A stretch of 64,000 nucleotides of DNA from Echinarachnius parma. Its lineage: Eukaryota; Echinodermata; Echinoidea; Clypeasteroida; Echinarachniidae. The number at the start of each line of letters is the position of its first letter. Position 1 is the first letter of the stretch. This document shows, one piece after another, positions 25,701 to 40,376 of the stretch. The notes under the pieces were generated by a model. That model ran no database searches. It was given only the letters and a program-made list of their open reading frames with translations, and had not been told where the DNA came from. Where the stretch lies: the NCBI GenBank assembly GCA_037951105.1, contig JBAMJV010002065.1:210750-274749 (forward strand), in the 5' to 3' direction. The translations under genes and the position numbers were made by a program.

Positions 25701-28700
25701 ATTGCGTCACCCTCCTTGCGGCGGGGTGGCGAGGTCAACGAGGGGGTCAACCAGGCACTGACCAAGTGGGGAGATTAACGGTCAACAGGTGTTGCGTCGT
25801 CGCGTCCCCCGCCTCGCAAGCTACGCACGTGGTTGTTTTTGTTACTGGAACATTTTGGGGGAAGAAAGAATTTAGTCACTCGGCGTGGTTTATTGGTTGA
25901 CACAACACGTAAAAGGATTTCGTAAAGCAGCTCTCACACTTTGGCGAGTTGAAGGTACGAGTTGCGGCGAGTTGATACGAGCTTCAACTCGTGTGTAACT
26001 CCTGGGAAATCGGGAAAATCGACGGATGTACAAGTTTGTCTCGAGTCAATGTCGATTTTAATACGATATTAATATGAGTTACGCCGAGCTAGTCCGAGTT
26101 GTGATGAGCTATGGACGACCTGAACCGATCGTTGAACGACCTGTACCGATCTCCGCTCGAGCTGTTACGAGCTCCCTGCGAATAACAAGAACCTTGTACG
26201 TGTTTGTACGAGTTGTATGGAAACAAATTGAGCGTGCATTCGAGTTGCCAATATTTTGGTGAAGGTTATCATGGCCAAGATGGAGTCTCATCCCTGGTAG
26301 CAATCGTAGCATGCCTATATGGGGCGCATATGGGTCCCATCTGGGTTCCAATATGGGTCCCACATGGGTAGACCAATATGGGCACCTAAGATTTTGCACC
26401 CAAGATTCATATGGGACCCATATGGGCGATCCCAGATGGCCCACTTGGGTTCACCTTGGGGCCCATCTGGGTAGTTCATGTGGGAAATATGTGGGCAAAA
26501 TGTGGGTTATCCCACATGGGCATTAGCTGGGGGTTCCATTATGAGTCCCACATGGGTAGGCCAAGTTCGGCCCCTTAAGATTTTCATGGGACCCATATGT
26601 GTTATCCAGATGGCCCATATGGGTTCACCCTGGGGCCCATCTGTATGCCCATATGGGGCGCATATGGGTCACACATTGGTAGACAAATATGGGCCCCCAA
26701 AGATTTTGCACCAACGATTTATATGGGACACATATGGGCGATCCCATATGGGTTCACCCTGGGGCCATCTGGATGCCCATATAGGGCGCATATTGGTCCA
26801 ATATGGGCATGATTTACATGTTTCGCTATACAAGTTACACTTTTTTCATTGCAATTTAATAGCCTGTAAACTTATCCTATTTCGAATCCTTATCCTAAAC
26901 CTATCATCTTATTATCCCATCATCCTACTAACATTATACATAATTGGTTCAATATTACACCTCTTTTTAATATGTGACTGTGTTTGTTAATGGTTAATAT
27001 TTGCAGAGAGTTGATTCTAAAATAATTAGCCTTCAATTCATATTCATATCACTATAAACAGGTGATATTTGTATTATCTATAAATTATATTCAACAGCAA
27101 GGACATGATAACAATGTTTTCAATATGAATATTTACAAAAAGAAAGAATATTTTAGAATTCACTTACAATTGTTCATAATCGATCATGAATTCCCCTAGC
27201 GGTAGCGTGGGGATCGATTATGGAACCAGTATATGGGCTGCCCATATGGCACCCAGATGGGCCAATATGGGGCCCATATGCCCCATATGGTACCTATATA
27301 CTTTGCTATCTGGGAATGGTAAAGCTCAAAGTAAAACTGGTCTAATAAAAGCTCCTAATCGGGCATTACAGCTTGAAAGGAATAAGAGAATACTGATTCT
27401 ACTGAATGGGCTATGGGCCCCATGTGGGCTAAATGGGGACCATATATGATATCATATAAAGCCCATATGGGCAGTCCATCTGGGTCCTATTTTGAAGCCT
27501 TTATAAGCCCACATAATAACCATATGTACCCCATATATTTTGCTCACTGGGTTGGGTCTCATCTGGGGCCCAATAAAAAAATACCCATATTGAGCCTACG
27601 TAAATTTTACTTCGTGCATTTACATTCAACTTACATCTTAACTACAACAGCAAAGATTGATGTTAATGACTAAAGTTGAATATTTATAATGGGTATATAA
27701 CTGGAGCTCTATTTCTTGAATTTAAAAGAGCGTTTGATTCTGTGAATCATATCATCTTATTGCATAAATTAGGTATGGTTACGGTATATGTGGTTCTGAA
27801 TTAGCATGGTTCACCAATTACTTATCGGACAGAAATCAGTGTGTTTGTTACAATGGAAAACGAAACGTTAAAATGCCATAAAACATTAAAACGGCGGATG
27901 CTTCTACATTTGAGGATCTGCTTGAAAAGGCAGAAATCTAGTGCATAGCCTTGATTGCATAAAGGCCTGCACGTTTATAGCCACCATCTGGAGGCGATTT
28001 GTGCAGTATTAACAAGACAAGACAAGACAATAGATATACCATTAATAATTCTTTATATGTAATTAAGACAAACAAAGAATATATGAAAATTTTCGTTTGA
28101 GTATTTAGGATCGATACTTTTGAATAATCTCCCACTTGTATTAGAAATACCACATCAATTGCCTCTTTTAAAAGGCAATGTAAACTATTATAATTAATTG
28201 ATCTAATTAACATTATATAACGCCTTAGAATATTCTCGTGTTGTGATTGGCTGAATTCAGGTCACATTATATTCAGAAAAAGTGATCTATCTGCACTCAG
28301 TAATGACGTCAGCCGTGCATCAGTCGACTGATGCACGGCTGACGCCATCAATTATTAAAGGAGTGATGTACCGGCGGTACACCCTACACGTTATTAAACG
28401 TACATTACGCGTCGTGTGAACATGCATGCAGCGAGCTTCGCTGCATTTTTATAAGCGCGCTTTAGTCGTTGTTGGTTTGTTTACTGCGTTCGCGTTGCGA
28501 GGATGGTTTGTTTGTTTACTCTGTTGCCTGGACAACAAGCGCGCTAAGCGCGCACAAGCTTTCTGGTCGTTAAGATGTTCATAAAGGTTGTACACGTCAG
28601 GTTCACCCGTGTACAAAGACCGCGTCGCGTGTATTAAGCGTTCTACTACTAGTTCTCGCACTTTGAACCCAATTACCTACTTCACTTGGATTATTTATCT

Positions 28701-31700
28701 GGATTAAATATTGACTCGCACCTTATTTGGATTATTTATCTGGATAGAAATATTGACATTGTTTTATTGTAATCGAACATGGTATGTATATACTTTTACG
28801 ATGGTGAATTTTGTGTTATTAACTGAAGATGAACTAGACAATTTTCTTGATTGTGACTCTGTTAATACCAAAGGTTAACTAAATATGCAGTGAATCGTCT
28901 TGAAGCTTTTGCAAAATGTGTAGGGCTAAACTCTCTTGAGGATGTTGATCATTTGAAAGCGGATGAACTAGACAAGTTGTTGAGTCGCTTTTATGCTGGT
29001 TTGAGAAAGGATGACGGGACATTGTACACCAAAAAGAGCATTCAATCGATGAAATATGGGATCCACAAATATTTTCTTGCAAAGGAAATTGATACAAATG
29101 CCGAGAACTTTCGAGAAAGTCAACAGAGTTTCAAGGCCATGTCCCAAAAACTGAAACGCGAAGGCAAAGGCTTTGTGAAACATAAGAATCCTGTCACCAA
29201 AGAGGATATGATCAAACTAAACGAGAGTGGACTTATTGATATCGACACGCCATCCGGACTTCAGAACAAGGTCTTTCTAGATGTCATGGTTTACTTTGGC
29301 CATGAGAAGTGATGATTATGAGCTCAAAGAAGATGAAGAAGGACGATATTTCGAGAGAAGAGATACGCTCACAAAATCAAGAAGGGAAAATGAGGACGAA
29401 GAGTACGGAGGCAGAATGTACGAGATTAAAGATTCTCCAAGTCGCCTGTCCGCAATACAAAGCACTGCTCAACCCATTATGCATCTCATTTTGGCAGAAG
29501 CCAAAGTCGAAAGCAACACAAGAAGGCCCTTGGTACGACAAAGTTCCTGTCGGCGTCAACACACTTGGAAACAAGGTGAGACAGATCACAGAAGTTGCTG
29601 GGTGTGGCGGAAAGTACTCAAATCACAGCCTAAGAGCAACAACAGTTACCACTTTGAATGACGCTGGATTCGAAAGCAGGGATATCATGACAGTGACTGG
29701 ACATAAATCAGAGTCATCCCTGAAGCACTATGCTTCACAATTACGGTTCTAATCACATCCCAGGTAGCAAGCCAACGTCGGACCAACGTTGGAAACTTGC
29801 AAACTCGTTGGAACTCGTTGGACGTTGGACAATCTCGTTGGACCAACGTTGGATCAACATCGGTAACTCACATTAAAATTGACGTTGAACAGACTTGTTG
29901 GACCAACGTTGGATCAACATCGGTAACTCACAGTGAAATGGACGTTGGACAATCTCGTTGGACCAACGTTGGATCAACATCGGTAACTCACATTAAAATT
30001 AACGTTGGACAATCGCGTTGGACCAACGTTGGATCAACATCGGTAACTCAGAGTAAAATGGACGTTGGACAATCTCGTTGGACCAACGTTGGATCAACAT
30101 CGGTAACTCACAGTAAAGCGGACGTTGGACAATCTCGTTGGACCAACGTTGGATCAACATCGGTAACTCACAGTAAAATGGACGTTGGACAATCTCGTTG
30201 GACCAACGTTGGAGCAACATCGGTAACTCACAGTAAAGCGGACGTTGGACAATCTCGTTGGACCAACGTTGGATCAACATCGGTAACTCACATTAAAATG
30301 GACGTTGGACAATCTCGTTGGACCAACGTTGGATCCACATCGGTAAATCGCAGTAAAATTGACGTTAGACAGACTTGTTGGACCAACGTTGGATCAACAT
30401 CGGTAAATCGCAGTAAAATTGACGTTGGACGATCTCGTTGGACCAACGTTGTATCAACATAGGAAACTCGCAGCTCGAAAGCCGTTGGACAATCTCGTTG
30501 GATCAACATCGGTAAATCACAGTAAAATTGACGTTAGACAGACTTTTGGACCAACGTTGGATCACCATCGGTAATTCGCAGTGAAATGGACGTTGGACAA
30601 TCTCGTTGGACCAACGTTGGATCAACATCGGTAAATCACAGTAAAATTGACGTTATACAGACTTGTTTGACCAACGTTGGATCAACATCGGAAACTCGCA
30701 GTGAAATGGACGCGTGGACAATCTCGTTGGACCAACGTTAGATCAACGTTGGATATCCGCATACAAATATCACAATCGTTGTTCGAATCAGGTTGGATGC
30801 CAACGTTGGTCCAACGCTAGAAACTCACTGCAGACGTTGGACAAACTCGTTGGAATAACGTTGGATCAACATCTGTTGCGCATCGGTTACTCATAGCCGG
30901 CCGATTTGTACAAGTTAGCGTGCCATAGACACAAGAGGGCTTGATATTATCTACATGTAGCAACATCACGGCAGTTCTTTTGTGTTTATTTTTTTTTTTT
31001 TTAAGAACTCGTGTGAGTGAACTCGGGCGAGTCTACGGATATGGATGGTGATGGAGTATACCAGTCCATTTATAGTTTCCTGCAAGTTTCTAGGTAATAA
31101 TTGCCTGTGGTGTATGCTGTAGTATATTTTGTGTGCTTCCCCGGTATTTGGTGTGTTATGATCAGCTGAGATTACCACGCCTAGAGTAGCTGGCGTGCGT
31201 GAGCTTGTCGAGTCGCTCGTTGACGGTAGATTTTTGTGTACGTGCGGGTGCACTCTATTATAGTAATACATACTGCTATCGTTCTTTGACAATTTGCTGT
31301 CAATTCAATGAGATTAAATTAAATCCCTATTTTTAGTTTGAATTGATACTCATCGAAAAAATGATCTAGATTTAAGATATGCATGCATTTGATTAGTGGT
31401 AAATGTGTAACACAAAAAACAGTGAATCTATTCTAGCAAAATTGTCATGGGAGTGAAATATGCAGAATCACAGTAGGACAAGTATGAAGTAAACACCATA
31501 CAGGGTGGCCCAGAAATAACGGAACGGGGTACTTGCCATACTAAAGACTCATGATCCCCGCCATACTGCATCGAGTAACGACCAACCGTGTGCCATTGTG
31601 AGTGTGCGTTCAGCCGTGTATTATAGAGAAGAAGGGGTACTAACAATGGCGCACGCATTGAACGTTACTAGTTGCTATGACGGGCATCATGTGTCTTCAT

Positions 31701-34700
31701 TATAGCAAGCACCCCGTTCTGTTATTTCTGGGCCACCCTGTATAAGCTACAGCTATAGTGCATTGTTTGAATTATGTTGTAAACATACTTCATTGATGGA
31801 ATGAGGTACTATTCCAATCTTGATCCACTATTAAACACTCATCATTGTAAAGGTATTGGACATTAAGCTTCCATGGATTAACGTTCTATATTATAGCTTA
31901 GGTGAAACGTTAATCCAACGAGAATCCAACATTTCACATCTGTTGTTCACTAGCTTTGATGTTAGAAAAGTCAATTATTTTACTTGTAGCACAGGTGGTT
32001 AAAACCCCCTTGCATAATAAAAGGATTTAAAATTAGCTGCTGGAATCAGGATGTATGCCAACGTTGGATCAACGTTGGTTCAACGTTGAATCAACGTTGG
32101 TTATTATTCATGAATATTCATGTTCGGTTATCATTGACTGCAAAAAGCATTAATTATCGTGTTATTTGATTGTTCAGAATGAATCCAATGTTATTATTTA
32201 CTCATTATTTGAAATATATGTAAGTTATTTATCTACAAAAACATACTAAAGGTTTGTTTCCATGATGTATTAATGTAAATTCTTAAAACTTTATCCAAAC
32301 ATTCAACTTTATCCAAATACCAACCATCAAACAAATATTAATACAGAAGCTAGGTTATATAAAGCTGAGTGGATGAAGATATGTACATGTAGTGAGTGTA
32401 GGAATAGGAATAGGACTATATGGATAGGAATAGGAATAGGAATAGTCTTAGGTATAGGTATAGCAATCACAGGATAGGATGCTCTAGATATCACCGATAG
32501 GCGTGCCATATGAATATTAATTTAATTTTTTTAGTATGGCGAGACGTTGGACCAACGTTGGTCCAACGTTGGAGAAATGTTGGTGAATTACGCTGGACCA
32601 ACGTTGGATGCTTGTTGGAGACATGTTAGAGACATGTTGGATGCTTGTTGGAGACATGTTGGATGCTTGATGGAAATATGGTGGATGTTTGTTGGACACA
32701 TGTTGCTTTGACGTTGGATCAACGTTTGCGTACGCCCAAATGACGCTGGTCCAACGTTGGCGAAAACAAAATACCAACCTTGGATCAATGTTGGAAAAGC
32801 GTTGGTCCAACGTTGACAAATAACAATTTTCCAACGATGGACCAACGTTGATGCAACGTTGGTATTTTGTTTTTGCCAACGTTGGAGCAGCGTTGTTTGG
32901 GCGTACGCAAGCAACGTTGGTCCAACGTTGCCGGACAACGTTGGACCAACGTTGCCGAAAAAATTGGACAACGTTGGTCCAACGATGGACCAACGAAAGA
33001 GTTCAGAGCGACCAAATTGGTACATGAAATTAGACATCTCACTTACGAGGAAAGACTTCGAGCACTGGACCTTCATTCGCTCTTCTACAGACGAAGGCGT
33101 GGCGACATGATCCAGGTATTCAGAATTCTACGCAGCCTTGATAATGTAGAGTCGGAACATTTCTTTACTCGTAACGACTACCCGTCTACGAGGGGCCACA
33201 CACTGGAACTATTTCACCCAAGATGCCGTCTAAACATTAGACTAAACTTTTTTAGTCTAAGGATAATAAATGATTGGAATAACCTCCCCGAAGATGTTAT
33301 TGCTGCACCATCAGTTGACGTTTTTAAAAGAAAATTGGACCAATTTTGGTGGGAAGAAAGATTCAATTTGCACTGAAGTCCGCCTCACACGCAACACCCA
33401 AATGCAGTTATTATATTATAGTATAGTACAAATTCAGCCACACCAACCCAACCTATATGCAACGACCGGAAGAACTACAGGACAACCTATCCTTCCGTAC
33501 AGATGATGATGATGATGATGCCAGGACCAGTGCACACAAACAGAAGGAAATGAGCAACAATATTGCAAAGGGGTTGGCTCAGAACAGTGCTGGAGACGAA
33601 GTGGTGCATGAGGGTACTGTTGCGGCTATTCGCGACCTCCAGCAACTAGTTCAAATCCATGAAGGTGGCGATGATGAGGCACATAACATGAACTTGGCAC
33701 TATCCCAAGAATTAGTGAAAATTCAGGCCTCATCATCGTCAACCACTACAAACACTGTCCAGCACTTCCATTTCCATGGACCGGTGACATTCATCAATAG
33801 AGGATCGATTAACTTGTAAATATGTTCAAATAGTTGACTTTACTTTTTACTTGTTTACGTTTTGGAGTTGGAAGTTGAATTGTTCGATATGTCAGTCAAG
33901 ACATTGTTTGAATTTGATATTTTAATGCAACCAGCAGCGGCACAGCATTTCATGTTTTAACCAAAACTTGTTATATATTTTGGATTGAATTACACTTGGA
34001 GAGGCATTTTACGGCGAGTTGAACCAGCAGCGGCACAGCATTTCATGTTTGAACCAAAACTTGTTATATACAGTGCGAGTAAAAAAGAAAACGAAACCGG
34101 ACTTTGATAGCTTATACATCCACAAATATACAAGTATATTTGTTGATATTGGTATCCTGTTAAAGCTTGGGAAATGTCCTTTAAAATCATATATCATACA
34201 CTCCTATCACTTCACGCTTCACCGAACGCGACCTAATTATCAAATAGGCATACAGAAACTACCGTGTCCAAGTTTGCAGTGTTCTTGTTTTGTGAATGGT
34301 TGCATTTGTTGTTTGATTGTCAAAGATAACTTCATCCTGCATGTCCTATTCAGGGGACCCTGCCTCCCAACAGTGTGGTTGCTGATGTGAGGACAGTGTG
34401 TGATCCCCTTCCACCCTGATAAACATGAAAACACTGGCAACCACCTGATATTTTGTTATGATTCACCAAAGGATATTCTTGAAATGTTCATTTGAAGAAA
34501 AAAACGTAAACAGACGCATTCATTCATGATAAACAACAAAAAACCTAAGTCCCCCTAATCAAAATTGCGTAAAAATGTAAAGGTTTGGAGCAAAATGACT
34601 TGGCAGGATTGTTCCTACACGTATTGACTAACTTCTCTGTGGAAATGAGATTGATCCGCCATGTCATGCATGAGTGAGCACACATTAAAGGCAAAATTGT

Positions 34701-37700
34701 CACTTTTCAAAAGTCACTAGAGTAAACAAGTGACAATTTTGTCTTTAATGTGCGCTCAATCATGCATGACTCGACGGACCAATTTTATTTTCGCATATAA
34801 GTTAGTCAATAAGTTTAGGAACAATCCTGCCAAGTTATTTTTCTCAAAACTTTTTCGTTAAAAAGTTATTGCTATTTTGATTAGGGGGGACTTACTTTTG
34901 TTGTTGTGTTTAGAACAAGACAACGGCAAACTTGGACACGGGTAGTTTTTGCATGACTTTGGATAATAAGGTCCTGCTCAATGATGCGTAAAGTGATCAA
35001 AATGTGTGATGCATCATTTTAAAGGCAATTTCCCAAGCTTTAACATGATATCAATATCAACATATACCGTGGGTGCTAGAGAACCCGGACAGTCATGCAC
35101 AACACAGATTAGCACAGTGCGTCATTGACTTTGTACACGCACCGTGCGCGGTGGCCGGGTTCTCCTGCACTGCGATAAATTGAACCTTCGTGCATGAAAT
35201 CGCGCCGTGCAGAAACCCGCTTTGCCGTTGAGCGATAATTTTTTTATCAGCGAAGGCACTGCGATATTACGGTCCAATTGGTGTAAGTTTCTACCGAAAT
35301 GAACTACTGAGCGTAGATTTACAAAAGCGAGAATAAAGATTATAAAAATTGTAATCTCAAATTATCGTGAATAAAATAAAAAAAGAATAACAAATTTTGG
35401 AGTTTAAAGACTGACTTTCAAGCGATTTTCTGGATAACCAGGAGGACTACAGAACAGCAATATACATGTATTTTATGAGCAATATGCAGATAAATCGTTT
35501 GATATAAGTTTCGAGTCGCATGTTCAGTGCATTCTCGGCAAATCTAATTTCAAAGGTAGCCCTGTCTATTTTTTGGCCGGGTTCTCCCCCCGTCCGGGTT
35601 CTCTAGCCACGGTTCTCTACGGTACATGTTTGTAATTGGGGATTTATAAGCTATCAAAGTCCGGTTTCGTTTTTTTTTTGACTCGCACTGTATACGTCGC
35701 ACAAAAAGTTCCGCAATCGAGGTTTGCGCATTAATAACTTTTCTATTAGGTTATTACCATTGATAAATTTGGTATCATTGGAAAGCGTAAATTCTCCCCT
35801 TTACATTGATATAACATTTGCTATGAGTATTTCATCATGGAATGTGCATTGCATCCAAATGTAGGGCAAAGTCAAAAGTGAAATGTTGCAAAATGCACTG
35901 AATCTGTCAACAAAGGGCCTTCCTTTTGTTTGAAGATTAACATGTGGCTTGAATGCCTATTACGTTATTACCATTCATAAATTTGGTATCATTGGAAAGC
36001 GTGAATCCTCTTCTTTACATTGATATAACATTTGCTATGGATATCATGGAATGTGCATTACATCCGAATGTAGGGCAAAGTAAAAAATGAAATGTTGCAA
36101 AATGCACTGATTTTGTAAACAGTTTGCCTTCCTTTTGTTTGAAGATTAAAACGTGGCTTGAATGCATGACCACCTCACCCCCATTCAAGCCAGGGAAGGC
36201 AGTCTGTTGACAAAATCAGTGCATTTTGTAACATTTCACTTTTGACTTTCCCCTACATTTGGATGTAATGCACATTCCATGATAAAATATTCATAGCAAA
36301 TGTTATATCAATGTAAAGAGGAGGATTCACGCTCTTCAGTGATACCAAATTTATGAATGGTAATAGCGTAAGGAAAAAGTTATTAATGTGCAAACCTCGA
36401 TTGCGGAACTTTTTGTGCGAGGTATATTTTGGACTGAATTACTCTTGGAGAGGCATTTTACGGCGAGTTCTTTTTGAACTGGATAGAGCTTCATGGACAT
36501 GTTGGAACGGCATCGTTTTTCCTGGGATTATAAAGGTAAGAACATATGTTATGTCAAACGTATAGTTGTTATATAAAGGAAATAATAAATGATTTTTTGT
36601 GCGAGGGCAGTCTATTTGCACTCACCGTGCAGCTCCGTCAGTACTATTGAACTCGCTACTTCGTAGCTCGTTCAATAGTACTGACGGAGCTGCACGGTTC
36701 GTGCAAATAGACATGCCCTATCGCACTCAAAATCATTCATTATTTCCTTACTATTTACTTTCTTGTATACATATACATATAAATATATCACACACTACCA
36801 CAGTTCCCAGTTTGAGTAATAGTTAAGTTTTGTTCTCTTTTTTTATTTTGCATACAATTCTGTATGCAATTATGGCAATCAAGGTTAAAAGCTGCACTAC
36901 CTAGATACACACTACTCGCAAATGCTCACCATAGACGCTCGTAGTCACTCGTCAAGCTTGTAAACAACTCGAGATAACTCGCGATCCATCTGCACTACTC
37001 GTAGCAAACTCGTCAATGCTCGTACAATACTCGAGATAACTCGTATAACACTCGTGCTTACTCGAGACAACTCGTATAACACTCGAGCTTACTCGTATGG
37101 CGCTCTCCATCCGGTCTTGACGGCGAGTTCATGTGAGTTAATACGAGTGCACTACGAGTTTATAGCGAGTAGTGGCGAGCTCATTACGAGTTACTACGAG
37201 TTAAAACGAGTTGAGTACGTGTTGGAACGAGTAAATCAAAATTTTGAACACGTTCAAAAATGTTCTGACCCTTTCCCGAGTCTACGCCGAGTTATGCAGA
37301 GTTAGCCGAGTTAAACCGATTTCACTCGAGTTGTCCCGAGTTATCCCGAGTCATATAACGAGTTCTGCACGATTTATCGCGAATTACCGCGAGTGCCACT
37401 TTTTGACTACTCGCCCTTACTCGCCTCAACTCGTACATGCCACTCGCCAAAGTGTGAGAGCTGCCTTAGAATTGTTGTGCTTTTATTTTGGCTCCATTGA
37501 ACTGTTAAGCAGCTCTCACACTTTGGCGAGTTGCATATACGAGTTTGACACGACCTAGACAATAGCTGACCACAAGTGCTGGAATTTTTTTTTTGTCCAC
37601 GAAGGATATGAATAGAAAGATTATCTCACATGCGTCAATAGATAATCTTCCATGAATACACAGACAATAGCTCGCTGAACAAAAGAATAGATCGGCGCAG

Positions 37701-39310
37701 TGCGGCGACTGTCCAAAACAAGCGGGGCTCTTCGGCGACCTGATATCTGCTCATCTTTTGTTCAGGGGCTATTGTGTGTCCATGCATAGGAGGATATCTT
37801 TTCATACAAGTGTCATCATCTTCTCATTCATTCCCAAGTTGAACAAAAGACATTCTTGCAGATCTATTCCAGCGATTGTGATCTGCTAGTGGACGCTATA
37901 TACTGTACTGTATATATATGTCGTGGCAACTCGTATATGCAACTCGCCAAAGTGTGAGAGCTGCTTTAGGAGGATTGCTTTGACACTTTACTAGTATAGT
38001 GACAAGCGAGGAATAATTGAGTTTTAGCTTGGCTGGGTTCCATTCGCTGGAGTTTTGTGTGGCGAAGTGCGGACTTTTAGTTGGACAAGCATTACAATTT
38101 GGATATCATTCCACGAGCACCAGTATGCCGAAGGGGCGGGCTAAGACGGGAGTACGGGGCACACCGGCGTGGCCACGACGCGGACGACCGGGATCGAAGA
38201 AGCCAGCCGCTATCGAGGACAACGGCAACACCGAGCCCATTCCCGGTGAGTACCCTGTGGTGGCATGGCCTTCCGTGGTCGATGCGGTAGTGGATGAGGC
38301 TGTGTCCAATCTAGTGATCAAACTAATTCCGTATCATCATGACGATAAACTATTGTCTCCAGCGAACAGTATTAAATGAACGATAATGAAAAACAATTCA
38401 TATATATAAATAAATAAGAGAAATAAGATGCCTCCCGTCGGACACCACAAGTTATGTCGCGAAGTTATGCATTATGCTAATATAAAAACACGCATTGATT
38501 TAATAGGAAAGGAATTTTCCGAACCCAACAAATGCTTTCACACGCGCCCTGATCAGAAAGTTGAGAAGAAAATCTTAAGACTGATATTTTTAAAGAACTT
38601 GAAGAGGTCTAATAATTAGGCCAGCATATGGAAAGACACTATCAACGGCATAAGACACTTTCTCAAAACCAACTTAGAATTCCATAAAACATCATTTCCT
38701 TTTTTTTATCGTTTCGAAGGCATACTATTTTCTGTTATATCAAATTAATGTTGGCTAAATTCATTGATTGTTTTTCAATCTTCTTTCTAATTATCGACAG
38801 CAAAGACTTTGAGATACTAGAGAGCCCGGGGCTAATTCGCACCTTTACTCACTTTGATTTGTAAGTTAATTTCATATACTTTGCAAAGCGCCTAGAGATA
38901 ACTTTATTTTAAGCGCTATATAAATCGAATAATTATAATATTATCATCATTATTTGGAACAAGAAAATTTTATTGTTGTAGCTCAAGAGTCTCATAAACA
39001 AAGTATACAACAACAATTGTATTATTTACACAGTCATATTTATGAAAAAACATTTGTAATCCAACACTTCAATTATTTGCATCAAGATGTGCACTATGGG
39101 CAAAAGGACCTTTAAAGACAAAAACGTGACATAGAGCATAGAGTATGTGCCATACACTGTAATGTATGAGAAAACTACACGTATAGATACAACAACATTT
39201 TATTAGCAGAAGCATTTAAAACAAGAGTGAGGTTAGAACTTTATCTATTTTAATTGGCGAGCTTTTTTGTAAGTTTTATAATGATATAATAATAATAATA
39301 ATGATGATAA

Positions 39311-39369
<59 letters not shown>

Positions 39370-40338
39370 ATACTAATACTAATACTACTACTACTACTAC
39401 TATTACCTCTTCTACTACTACTACTACTACTACTATAGGTTTTCCCACCCATTTTCAAACTATCGTCAATCAAATTCATTCAATGCTTACTTCAATTTCG
39501 TCCCGAGAAGTTAGGAAACTGCAATTGCTACATTCGATTTAGTCATTTACTATTCTAATTGATCAATGGTCATTCTAATTCAAAATTGGCTTATTCGAAT
39601 TCGTCATTTTGTAATGGAATTCGTCCCGACTGTTTATAAGACGCACAATGTGAAATTCAAATTCGTCATTGGTCATCCGAATTCAAGACTTAGTCGTTCA
39701 AATTCGTCATGTATAGTCTGGTTGCTCTGGTTCATATGTATTTTTCTATGGAAGCTCATACAAAAGCAATTACTTCAATGATAATTGTTTATAAAACGAT
39801 AAACTGATCACAAACAATTCATTTCGATATTGCAATTCACAAAACGATAATTAACCAAAAGTCTGATTGATTGATCTGTGTTGGGAGACACATTACCATA
39901 TCAAATTAATGATGTAAAAATACAAAAATTATTCAATAGACGATAGACGAAAATTGTATGAATTTCCGGGACACAAAACAAAGATAGAATCTGGGTTCAA
40001 ATAAATAAAGGATAATAATGAAGAGATGATGAAACAAAGTATCAAATACAGCTTTCAATATTGTTTGACGAATTTGAATGGGAAATAACGAAATTAAATG
40101 CCTAATGACGAAATTGATCATCACATTGTACACCGGCAGGAGTGATCGGACGAAATTGAATGAGCTTTGACTAAAACGATCGGTACATTGACGAACTTGG
40201 TTGCGAAAGAACGAACTTGTGTGATGAATGACGAAATCGAACATTACATACGATCGGCAAAAGACTTTCCGGACGAAATTGAAGTTAACAATGATTGAAA
40301 TTGAATGACGATTGTTTAAAAATGGATGGGAAAACCTA

Positions 40339-40376
<38 letters not shown>

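Larger units (their letters stand above)
29758..33000. mobile_element. TIR element built of 60-bp CCAACGTTGG repeats (copy 1, right end missing)
   Basis: Starts TCCCAGGTAGCAAGCCAACG like copy 2 (53719-57144). The left part is the 60-bp array; the right part (32520-33000) is a different mix of GGACCAACGTTGG, GACACATGTTG and TTTGCGTACGCCCAA words. Between them are the shared unique core (31860-32520, with GAATAGGAATAGG), a poly(T)-led retroposon piece (about 30975-31290) and a CAGGGTGGCCCA MITE (31501-31740). The terminal 25 bp present in copy 2 are replaced by LINE sequence at 33000. Confidence 0.75.

Noticed and set aside
29797-30509. 20-residue-repeat ORFs (QSRWTNVGSTSVTH type)
   Set aside because: Same 60-bp minisatellite effect as copy 2.
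29758-33000. CRISPR-like regularly spaced repeats
   Set aside because: The units are contiguous 60-bp tandem repeats with no unique spacers, inside a eukaryotic TIR element.
32867-33376. 169-codon ORF as one protein
   Set aside because: Its first third is minisatellite read-through; only the part after 33001 is LINE sequence.
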